From contig NC_084687.1 in NCBI RefSeq assembly GCF_028389875.1, positions 4,128,157 to 4,192,156 of the forward strand: a stretch of DNA of 64,000 bases. The letters are read 5' to 3'. Below are positions 37,623 to 49,600 of this stretch, piece by piece. The position numbers and the translations under genes were made by a program. Position 1 is the stretch's first letter, and each line of letters starts with the position of its first letter. The stretch comes from Rhea pennata. Its lineage: Eukaryota > Chordata > Aves > Rheiformes > Rheidae. The notes under the pieces are model-generated. The model searched no databases, had not been told where the DNA came from, and saw only the letters and a program-made list of their open reading frames with translations.

Positions 37623-40600
37623 CTGGCAATCAAGAAAGAAGATGGGGAGAGGAGAAGGTAAGCAGTGAGCAAGCAAACAAATGTGAAAGGAAGTACAGAT
37701 AATTGCATCCTGTCCCAGGTGTGACTTTCAAAAAGTGCTTTTAATAATTAGTTGGCATTTAGCACAAAACAAGCATCCAAAACAGGGAAAATAACCCAGC
37801 TGTGTATTCAGGATGCTTCTATTTAAAGTGCTACTAGCTATGTTTCCTGCATACATATCTGAAAGCATAAAAGTAGATCTCTCAAGAAAAAAACAGCTAG
37901 TCTTCTAGTCTTTTGGGGTATTTTTTTTTTGGCTGCCTGCCTACAACCAAGAACATTCTGAAATGTTTTCCTGAATTTTATTTCCTTAGTAATACGGTGC
38001 TTTTTTTTCCACTTGATAAGTGACAGCCTCGGGAGTAATAGATGCACAGCAGTGAGAACATCACAATGTGGCATTTAGTTTAACACCTCATTAACAGAAG
38101 ACAAGTAGAAATACAGCTAATTTCTCCCCTCTCAGTTCATGTCCTGGTTTAAGCCTGCTCATATTGCAGTGACCCACTGGTGGCCAGATTTGAGTTTCTG
38201 CTGCAAACTCGACAAAAACCAAAAGCACCTGAAGCTTCATTCCTTCCCTTATGTTTAGGTTAACCTTAAAAGAAAGCTTGTCTCCAGGAGAAACCATGAG
38301 AAGGGAAGTCCTGTATACACACTGAGCCAAGGTTCTAGCACTCACCACATATGAAACAAGTTGTCTTCAGTATTTCTTCCTTCTTCTGCTTCTCGCTTCT
38401 CAGATCAGCAAAGGTATCAATAATGACCCCAAATATGAGGTTAAGGACAATGATAATGACAATAAAGAAGAAGAGGAGGTCGTAGACAACCCGAGCAGGA
38501 AACAAGGACTCCTGCAATGGATACAAGGAAGAACAAGCATCTCTTTCACACCTTTGTTTTAGTCACTCCAACAGGGGCCAGCAACTGAGAGTGCAAACAA
38601 CAGGGATGTGATAGGGGAAGAGAGGTGGAAAGCAATGATAGACAGCTGAGGGGAATAGAGGTGAAAGTGTCAACATTTCCAGGGAAGAAGGGCAGCTGCA
38701 TTTGTGGTAAATGCAGCAGGGCTGCATGGAAGAGAGGAGACCCGTGTGCTGCCTGAACTCACATCTTTTGATGGCTTCCGCAGAATGTCACCTACACCCC
38801 CGCCATTCCTCAGGCCATGGTTCAGGACAGTGACGATGCACATCAGCAGTGTGTCGCAAGCACGTTCCCACTGGTCAGCATCTGTTTCTGGAACGCCATC
38901 GGGGGAAAAAGAAACAATATAGACAGGGCAGAACTACTAGGCTACTGCAATGAAACCAAGTTACAGGAATGAGATCTCCTGCAGGGATGCTGTGGCGTAA
39001 TTTCCTGGAAGCAGGTACTTGTGTAGCTCCTGACAAGCCTCTTTCCAGCGACTCCTCCAGCTTGCTTCTTCCTCTGGAGGAGGCTGTCTGAGTGCTCCTG
39101 AAACTCCTGCTTTCCTTTATGACTAAAACAATCTACATCAACATTTTAATGCTGGAGGGGTCTGTGCAAATTTTGCAGGTTTTTCACTTTGCAATAGAGT
39201 GGGCTGCTTCTGTCTGTTTTTCTTTCTTTGAAAAAGATACTGCAGGATTTTTCTGAGTTTGCTGACAAATAAGGCAGCCAGCCTACTCTGCTGCTAACGT
39301 GGTCAGCCTTTTTAACACACTTACCTTCCAGGGCAGTGGGTACAGTGGAGCAGCTAATTTTGTCACCACTGCATGACTCCATGAAGGTCTCCATGTTCCT
39401 TTGCATCCCCAAGGGATCATCTGCAAGTACAAGAGACCACAGCCTTGTCAGAGCATCTGCTTGTCCTAGTAAAGCTCTTTGATCCTGTCACAAGTGCTCT
39501 TCAGCTTCATTCATGGATCTTGAACACTATTTGCAAAAGGTTTCTTATTCTCCTAGCCTTTTATAGGCTTTGAATCTTTTGCTCACATTTCAGAAAGACC
39601 TCTACACTGCTAAAGCTTTGCTTATAGCTGAACATCATCCTCTCTGTGATCCCTCCTAGTCCCCCAAAACCCTGTTCTCCACAGCACTAGGTTCCGACAT
39701 CAGCACAGAGCTGTCTGCTCCGACAACCCTCAGACTAGTGCTAAAACCCCTGAAGTAAATATACACACGCTCGCAGATGGAAGGGAGCAGGGTTCTTATC
39801 TGCCCAAGATGATGCAATGGTCCAGCTACAGAAAGGGGACCCATTAGTCCCTCCATAGCCCAAGCGCTGCAGGCAGTGATGGCAAGTCCTAACCTTTGGC
39901 TTTGTTATCCGGCAGTCGGTCCACTTCCAGGATGAAATCATCTTTCAGGAACAGGAAGCCCACAATGGAGAAGAGGTAGACGAGGATGAGAGCTAGGAGG
40001 GCTGTCAGCAGGATGGAGCGCCCATTCCGTGTCACGCTTTTGATGACATTAAACAAGGTCTCCTCGCGGTAGATCAAGTCAAACAGCTGAAAAGGACCCA
40101 GAAGCAAAGAAATGCAGCAGGGTGCTATTCTGTGATAATGCTTGGCCTACCTATATCCTTTTTTTATCTTGAGATCTTGAAGCAGTCAGCAGATATTGAC
40201 TATATTTCACATAAAGAATTTGTTTCCCATCTTACTATATGGGAAAATAGAAGAATGAAGTGACTTATGCACAGCAAGAGAGCCAAGAATAGGACACATG
40301 CACCCAACCTTTGCCTTTGTCAGCTCATGTTGCCTCCCAGCTGACCCAGATAAAGTATACAGTATAGATTAGAAACAGATAGCAAGTCCTGGACAGAGAC
40401 AGTAATTGTCAGAAGACAAAAAGATCATCCTATGCAGAGATTGGAACACAGTGAGTTGTTCTCATTGCTGTTACCAGTCAATCCCTGCAACATTTCACAG
40501 GAACCTTCTAGCATCTAACTAGCTACATCTATTCCCCAAATATCTGAGTTTACCATACCAGGATACTGTAGAAGAGTTCATGCACAAAGAGGCCCAGGAC

Positions 40601-43600
40601 ACTGGTCAGGATGTAGCCAACGTGGTAAAGAAACTCCACATCCATGATCATGGCCTTGTACCCTCGAATGAAGGTCCCACGATTTCCCACGAAGCTCACC
40701 ACAAAAACAATCTTGTTGGTTAGCTAGGAAACAACCAGGAGAAACAGAATGGAGTGTGGATTTCAACACTTTATGAATCCAGAGCAGCCTTCTGTGTTAA
40801 TGGGGTATTACATTACTTTTCCAGCACAAAGAGAACTTACATTGAGAGCTCCTAATATATTCAGAGTGAGTCCAATTCCTAAGTAATATATTGACCGCAA
40901 GATCAGTGCCACGAGGAGCGGTCTGACACCATAGCGCTTCGTAAACAGGGCCATGATGGAGAAGCAGATCAGAATCCAGAACAGCAGGGAGATCAGTGGG
41001 GAATCCAACACTCCTGGGAAGAGAAAACCCATGACAATGAAATTAAATGCATTCTGCCAATTGGACACTCTGTGCTGCCCACTGAGAGTAAAGCCTGAAG
41101 AAGAACTGTCCAAAATAATAATAAAATAATAATGAGCTGATTATCATAGGGAGGAAAGAAAGAAAATACACTTGACTGCAAAGACCAGTATTGACTAAGA
41201 TAGTCCTTACTAATACATTTTTCTAACATCTTTTATTGAGATCTCAAAAAACATTGTGGATTATTCAGACTTTGCAAAACAGTAGGTATATATTCTATCT
41301 TCCCCCATTTTACAGACAGGGAAAGTGCAGCCCAGGGAGAAGAGCCTTTTCCCTAAGAAGAAAGTAGTGGAAGAGTTCTGGAAACAAAAATCTTGACTGA
41401 GTCCCTTGCTCTGACCAGCAGAAAAGAGTTGGGGCTTCCAGAGCTGAAAAGACTGAGGGTTGGAAGAATAAGCGGACCAGTTTTCCTTATATTTGAGGAT
41501 TCCCTTTCTCCTTCATTTTGAGGAGCAGTGGCTGCTGGGGCACTTACCCATAGAAGTGGCTTCAACATAAGGGTAGAAGAAAGCAATGATTATGTTGATG
41601 AAAACAGCTAGGTTGAAGGAAATGCTTCCCCAGAGAGTCATTCTGCGGGAGAACCAGTACATCAGCGGCATGCCTGGAGGAAGAGGAGACAAACACAAAT
41701 ATCAGTTAACTTTGTGCCAGCTGAGTAAGGATTTGTCCTCTCAGACGTCCTAACAGCTCAGTTCAGTACAGCTAATGGGCCCAAAGGGACCCTTGCCTCC
41801 AACTTCCTTCAAACCATTAATAAAAGCTCCCTCCTCATCTACTCAAATGCGAGTACAAGTTCAAAATGTTACGGCTCACATTTCTTGGCTTCTCAGCCCT
41901 TTGACCTGCTCTGGCACCATGGAATCAGATTGGCTTCACTCTTCATCTCACCTTCCTCCCTATCTCCCATCTCCTACATCCTCACTGCTTGTGTCCTTCA
42001 AAATAACAGTGTCTTTGTGTTCTCAGCACAGGCTCTCTGTCCCAGAGGAGACCCAGCCAGCAATTTCCCATCCATACATGAAACTTGTTTCCTGTTGAAT
42101 TCCTAAGATAGTTTTGACTGGATCTGTAAGTATTTTCAGGGCTGCTGCACCACCTTTCAGCTGCATAACAGTATTTATAATATTTATATGACTCCTGACC
42201 ATTTACTGATCTCCTTTTAAGCCAGGACCTTAGCCTAGTGTAGCCCCGAAAGCATCTAGAAAGGTCTGGATGGTGCAGGGAACCAAGTTGTTGATTCACG
42301 CATGTAGCTACTAGATCCTGGCTTAGGAGAAGGCAACTGAACATAGATGGAGAGAGGGCCTTCTAAAAGTAAACACCTGCAGGTATAGTGCAAGGGAATG
42401 TGCAATAAAACGCATTTTAAACTACTTGGCAATTTTACATGAAGAAAACCCATTACTGGGCTGGGAAGTCTTGCTTATCCTCTACTGCTCACAACCAGCC
42501 GAGTGCACTGTGCTCTATGGAGCAAGGGGCACAAGGAGTCTGGAGACCTGATCTCCAGGCTGCTGCCAGCGTTCACAGCCGTTTCAAAGCACTGCTGGCC
42601 TCCAAGTTTCAAAAAACAGGCGATTCAAAGTGCCCATCATGGCCTGAAGTGGAGTCTAAGGGAAGGTCTGGTTTGCTCTTACTGCGCAGTTTCTTCTGCC
42701 ATTCCATTTCGTTGTGGAGGAAAGATGACTGGTCAAAGAAATCACTGACTTTGCTGCCCTGTTCATCTTGCTCAGTAGTGGTGAAGAGCCGATACTTCGT
42801 CTCCTTGGTGAGGAACTCACAGATGCCGGGCACTGGAAAGATTATCTGCTCCATGCTTCGGTCTAGGCGCACAATCTGCAGGAAGCAGGGGGAGAAGGGG
42901 GTGCAGTCAGATCCTGCCAGCACCGTGCTTTTATTTCCTCTTTCTTAGCCGCAATATTACATTCTCTTCCTTTCCCCCAAGTCCTATGGGATAAAAAGCA
43001 GTTGCGACTCATATAATGCTACAGATCGATCCAGCAAATGCAGCCCTCCCTGGCTGGGCTGGGAGGAAAGCTCACAGCACGTGAATCCTTGCTGGCCCGT
43101 CTGCAAGGAAAACCATCCCAACGAGCAAGGATGAGGCTGCCGAAACAGCTGCTTCCCAGCTGCTGCTGAAAGAGAAGGAAAAAAGGTTGGGGAGCCACTT
43201 GTTCCAAGGAACCCGCCTGGCTTCCCCTGAGCTCTGCTAGTATCTCCAGCTCACTGCAGTGCAAAGCGCCCGTCTGCTTCCTGCAGGCACAAGGATGGGA
43301 AGGCTCTTAGCATAAAATAACCAGGCATGAAACAGGCCTGAATACAGGTGGGATTCATCAACCATGAGCATACTGGAAACCCAACAGATAACAGGTCTTG
43401 CCTCAATCTGGGACGTGTGTTTCTCATAATAAGCCAGCGGGTCCTCCTCTTCCTCCTGGACTGGGGCTGTCGACTTCAGCATCTGCGTCAGCTGCTTATT
43501 ATTCAGACTGAGCTGGGATGCAGGGAGAGGAAGAGAGGATGAGAAGGCTTCAGCCAGTGAAGGCCAGGGGGATTCTGATTTAACTCTCTGCACTGACAAC

Positions 43601-46600
43601 ATCGTTCCTCAAAATGTACTGAATCTGATGAGGTTCCAGGGAAAAGCAAATGAATTAAAGCTTCCTAAAGGGATACAAGAGCTCCTTGAGGTGACAGACA
43701 TTCAATTCCCTACAATAATTACATCCAGAAAACTGCTAATCCACAAATTACAAATCAATGCCCATAAAACCCGAGGGAAATCATATTACTGCTGAATCTC
43801 ATTCAGGATCTAAGGTACACAGGCAACAAATGACAGCAAAGGACTCGGCCCTTCTTTTTCTGAAGGGAAGGGGAGAAAGCAAGAACTACTAGGAAAGCCA
43901 CCTTTTGAAGATGGTAAGGGACACGAGCCCTGCCCTACAGCGAGCTGGCCATTACCCTATAACCTGAGCCTTCCCAAGGGAGCATTACTGCTCTCCTCGG
44001 CTAGGTTTTAAGAGATGCAGATGCCAATGTGTTTGTAGTTTTAGCTACTAGGGCATGTTTAAGTTTTTCTTTAATCCCCTTGGTAATAGCAAAACACGTC
44101 AAACTCTAAATGACAGAAAACAGGGCAGACTAGCTAGGCTAGGAGAAGCAGCTTTTTACAGTCTCTAGCCTGAGTGGGTGGGGAGGCTCTGCTTTTGTTC
44201 TCAAGGACTTTCCATACCATGGATGAGATGCCTTCCTCCTCTTCCTCCTGGATTCGCTTCACTGGCTTCAGGAGCTGCTGCAGAGACTTGTTGTGTCGGG
44301 ACAGCTGGAAGAGGGACAGCAATAGCTGGGTTAATAGAGGCTTGTGAGCAGCTTCTGCAATGCCATGTGTACCACAGAGGGAGTGGACAGCCAGCAAGCT
44401 AGAGGCCTGGGTTTTCATGGGAGACAAAAGCAAATTTCCCAGCTGTGGCTTCCCAGGGAAGCTGGCCTGGCTGGAGAGAACACATACATAAATATGGAGA
44501 AAAATGCGCAAATTGGCAAGTGGAAGCTACAGCACAGCACGGTGGGGAGCCCAGCCTGGCAGGGGGACCCGGCTGGAAAAGCAGACATGCAGGATTGCAG
44601 TGTCAGTACCTGCAGTGCCAGTATATAAATGTTGTGGCCGACTTCCCGGGGGGAGACCTCGGCATTCTCGCACTCCTCCTCTTGCAGATAGGCCTTCTTA
44701 ATGACATCGACCTGGAGGGCACCAGCATAAGAGGAAGAGGTGAGCTTCTCCCCATTTCCCTGGCCTGTTTTCCTCCTCCAGCCACAAACATTCCAGAAAT
44801 GTCATTAGGTAAGGAACACTTGTGCGTAAGGCTGTGTGCAGCTAGTACTACTGCAAGAGCTGAGGTGTTTTGGGGGTTGCAAATCAGAAACTTCATTAGG
44901 ACCCACAGGCCTAAGGGATCCAGGCAATGGGTGTGAAACGGAGGAGGACAGGGGCTCACTGAGGGAGGACCAGCAGGGCGTTTCACCCCCCTTGGGCTTC
45001 AACCAGCCCCATCAGACCAGCGTGGCAGACAGTTGTGGCGTTTTGGAGCAGGAGGGGCTGGATGAGCACGGAAGCTTGGGGAGACCATGGTCTGCCTTGC
45101 ACTAGAGAGGTGCAAACCTTGTGAGTGGCTGTACAGCCACCTCCTAAAGCAAACTTTACATGGGAGCTGCCAGGTGGGGAGAGTTGTCCTAGCTGCAAAC
45201 CTTCCTGGCATTCAGGGTATGTCCTGGTGACGCAGGCTCTCCCCCATCCCCCAAGCCTTCTCCCCAGTGGTGTCTCATGGGCAGTTACACATCACCGTGC
45301 CGCCTCCGCTCAGCCCTTACCAGCTCCTGCGGGCGGAGGCTGATGAGGATCCGCTCAGCATTCTCACTGTCGTGTCTGCTCTCCATTAGGGCCAAGAGGA
45401 GCTTCGAGGCGTTGTCCTGGTGAGGAGAGAGACTCTTGCTAAGATGAGCTATGCTCTGCCTCTGTTGAGGACCTGGAGGACCTAACTCATGTATAACTCC
45501 CGCTACAGTGACCATTTCACCCAGCCGAACATACAGGCACCCCTAGCTGATCCATACATGTCCCACAGATGTGCCAGGGAGCCGTGAGTCCACGCAGCAG
45601 TGTCTGCACAGGCATGTGCCCGCCATCCCCCATCTGGAGGCTCTGCCTACCTTCAGCTGCAGGACCAGATCCATCCGGTACTTGCAGAGGGGGCTGATGT
45701 CGTTGAGGATGAGGGCCGTGATGATGTCAATCCCGTTGGACTCATGGGTCACGATGCAGCTCTAGTGGAGAGATGCATTTGTTATTCCATGGATGCTGCC
45801 AACCCTCCAGGTTCACCTGTGTTCCCTCCTAACACAGCCCAACTGCCCCCACACATGCCCAGGGGATGAAATGGTGCCCTGCCTACAACACTGACTGGAC
45901 CCAATTACTCCAAGAGTCCCAAATCCCTTTTCTTCCTGGCAGCGACACCATCTGCATCACCACACAATGTAGCCAAGCAGGAGCTCATAATTCTGCAGCA
46001 TCTTTGCTTCCATCAACTCCCCTGTTGTTCTGCTCCCTTTTACATCCTGAAATCAAGAGCTGGCCCTGTTTGCCTGCTGCTTTCCCAGGCAACCCCCGTG
46101 AAACATCCCAGGGTGCTGGGGACATCCTGGAGCTATAGTGATACCCACAGACCCCTTGGAGGCATCACCCCTGGGCCCACCTGGTTCTCATGGCAGGGCC
46201 CCTGGCAGTACTCGGTCAGAGTCTCCAGGGTCTGGGTGATGAGGGCCACGTTGTACTCGTTGATGTAGAGGCCCAGCAGCCCCAGCCCTCCTGTGGTACT
46301 GCCACACATGATGTCAAGGAACTGCAACGTCTCGCACACCAGGTTGTAGTTGGTCTTGTTGTTTTGGCACCGGAGGAAGTTCTGTCAAGCAAATCCTGCA
46401 ATTACTGGCCTGAGCAGCATCACCGGGGGCTCTGACACGTGGTTCAGGTCCTGATCCCCCTCCTGACACCCCCTTCCTGGCCTCCAGCTCTCTGCTTAGG
46501 GGTGCAGTTCAGTGGAGAATTTGGCTACAGGTCAGCCCTGTAATGTAGAGACACCTCCGAGAGCAGCACCCAACTCCATGGACACAGTTGTGTCGTGACA

Positions 46601-49600
46601 GCTCCTGCCACAAGGCCAAGCAAAGTTATTCATAAGGGAGAGTAGTGCACTTGCAGATGGGGAAACTGAGACTGGTGCACTGCCCACTTTGGAGCCCAGT
46701 CAGGGCCAGAGCCCAGCTTTCCCGCATCCCAGTCCTGGGGCTACCTCTGCCCTACCCCCACTGATCCTAGCAGCCCCCATAACCAACCTGAAGGTCCCGG
46801 TTGTGGTTCTCACACAGCAGTTGCAGGAATCGCAAAATAGGCTCCATAATCAGGACCGTCACCCCCATTTCGTTGTTCTGGCCCTGCTCCCCAGTGTCAT
46901 GGCCTTTCCGAAATCCTATCGCCAGTGGGTATCGGGAGGGGGTGCCAGGCATCACAAAAGCCTCTCCTCGTCCTAATGGGAAACCCAAACTCATTAGCAT
47001 TGGGCTATCCAGCAAGGCAGCCCTTTGGCCCTTCTAGGGAAACTGCCATCGCCTACCTTTGGGGCCAGGATCAGGTTCATCTTTGTCCTCACGAGACTTG
47101 TTCCCGATGTCGCTCATGTTCACAGACACTGTAGACTTGGTCTCCTGCTGGGCCTTCTTCATCCGGTCATGCAAAACTTTGAAGAACTTCTCTGACTTCT
47201 TGTCACTTGTCATGAGGTTGTAAAAGGATTTCTGAGAGCAGTGAGGATGGCAATTTAAGTCTCCCCCATAGGATCCAAACTGTCAGAGCCTGCCCCTCTG
47301 CAGCCTAGCCACCAGCACTCGAGATCTTGCCTGCGATAACCTGATGAGCAAGTTTATTTCCATGCAACATCACTGGAGCTAACAGTCCTCTTGGATTTAC
47401 AGAGGTGGATTGGTCCCTACCCCAGGCTCTCCTTTACCATAAGCAATGTTAGGCCCAGGGCCTGATGAACAGGGACTACAGCAAATCTGGGCCTAGAAAA
47501 AACAGTCTTTTGCATGTATCATTTGTTGGCTTCCTTGCGATAAGGGATTCAAAATAGCTTAAGAGTTACCACCCAAGAGCTGCAACTCATTTTAGCAATA
47601 CCCAGCAGAGGGCATCAGCATTACTCCAGAAACCTGCTGGCAATAACCTGCCTCTTTCACAATATACAGCCCTCGAGTTTGACCCAGACACTAAGCTGGA
47701 AAATTCAAGCAGACAGAAGCTTCCACTGTTCTTCTTCTGGACGGCCAAACACACACAATCACCCTGCTAACCAGCATTTTGGCAAAGTCTGCTGTCCGTG
47801 GGCTGAGTCAAGAACCAAGGACTGCCCTGCACACCCCATCTACCAAGTGCTGGGACTGTAGCACTGCACAGATCAAACCACAGCTCCCTCGTTCCCTGAG
47901 GCAGGTGCCCACCACACAGCTGGAGCTCAGCACCTGAATCTCCGTGTTGCCGCCGTCCAACAGTCGAATGGCGAGCAGGATGCTCTCTTGGAAAATTTTC
48001 TCATTCTTGGTGTTCATGATGAGGTCAGCCACCAACTTGGTGGCCCCTTCTCGATCCAGCCGGCACTGGACAGCAGCGATAGCAGACCAGTCCTGGTCTT
48101 GGCCTGCACAAGAGGGCCCAGAGAGATGCAAAGCCATGACACCATCGTCATATGGGATGAGCACAGCTAACGTGCTGGGGCATCTAGGCAAATAAGTCCC
48201 AGTGGGACCTTTGACTTGTCCTTTTATCTGTCCAGATCCTTTCTCCCAGTGAAGCTGGGGGCTCTGAGACCAGCTGAACCTGAACAGACCTACAAACCTG
48301 AACGCATCATAGCTTGGGAGCCAGGTGTTCAAGGTGCATGTGAGCAGCACAGGGAGACATGGAAAGCACAGGAGAAAGGCACTCACCTCCCCCAGCAGCA
48401 TCCACAATTTCCCCTTTGGAACTGGACTTCTTGTTCTGCAGGTAATTGTTCAGGAGCATTTTCCGCAGCAGGTTGCCCTGCCAAGATAAATAAACGTCAT
48501 GAGGCTTCCAACTCTGGGGCCAGCACTAGAGCGGAGTGAGGCCAAGGGCCCACAGGTCACAGCAGGGATGATGCTGCCAGGCTTAAAAGTGGGACATGCA
48601 TGGTGGAAGGAAAGGTCTGGAGGTGTACTGCAGGACGGCAATACTCACCCTCTCACCATACTTGTTCCTCTTCACCAGCATCTGTTGCAATGTCCTCAGT
48701 ACTTTGATACAGAGCTTCTCTTCTGTCTCCATGAGGTCCTTGGTGTGCTGCACCAGCCTGGCCACACACAGCAGAGCCACTGTTACACAGGACAAGAGTG
48801 TCCCAACTCCCCCCAACTCTGCAGGCACACACCAGGCTGCACAACACTGCAAGGGATGAAAGGCTCCAGTCCTTCTCAACACTCTCAGCAACCCTTGGGC
48901 AATGGCAAAGCATCCTTACTTGGACAGGAAGCCTCCACTCTCGCATCGCTGGTAGGCCTCTGTCCCTTCCATGAAAAGCAGTTCCGGCCGGTGTAGGACA
49001 TCCACCAGGACAGACAGTTCAGCCTCCACCAGGGGTTTCAAGCGATCCTCCAGGGCGTTGATGATGTCCTACAAATCACGGCACACACCTTTAGGGCCAA
49101 TTCATGCCTAGGAAACATGAGCATGGGAGAGGGACCCACGCAATGCCAGTGGCTGCTTGCTTTCACACTGCAGAGTCACGCTGCACCACTGAACACACCA
49201 CCCCCCTCCTCCCTGCCCCTTACCTGCAGCTTCTCTATGATGTTCTTGTAGTCCCACTGATTGGGGGTGGTGGAGACGCGGGGGAAGGTCCGTGTGGATG
49301 TCTTGTAGCTGGATGTGTTCCTCTGAACTGTGCTGGTGGAGCTGCTGTTCAGCAGCGAGCTGACGTGGGCATCAAGATCCATGGGCAAGGCAATGGAGCG
49401 GCTCTTGGCTGTGGGAAGAAGGAACTGAGGTTAGTACGACAGTGGTGGGGAGGCAGCCCAAGGGGGTTAGTACGACAGTGGTGGGGAGACAGCCCAAGCC
49501 ATCAGCTGGATCCTACCACACTGCCTTGGGCCAAGCACCCCTTCACCAGCTCTTTATTTGCAGTAAAGATGATTTATGTTAAATACAAAAGAAAACACCC

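Noticed and set aside
42439-42948. 169-codon plus-strand open frame
   Set aside because: It is antisense to ITPR3 exon 42683-42875, a shadow of a real exon.
43377-43402. Read-through of ITPR3 exon past QIE (ARPVICW...) to a later GT donor
   Set aside because: It would insert non-family residues. The GC donor gives exact family sequence and phase.
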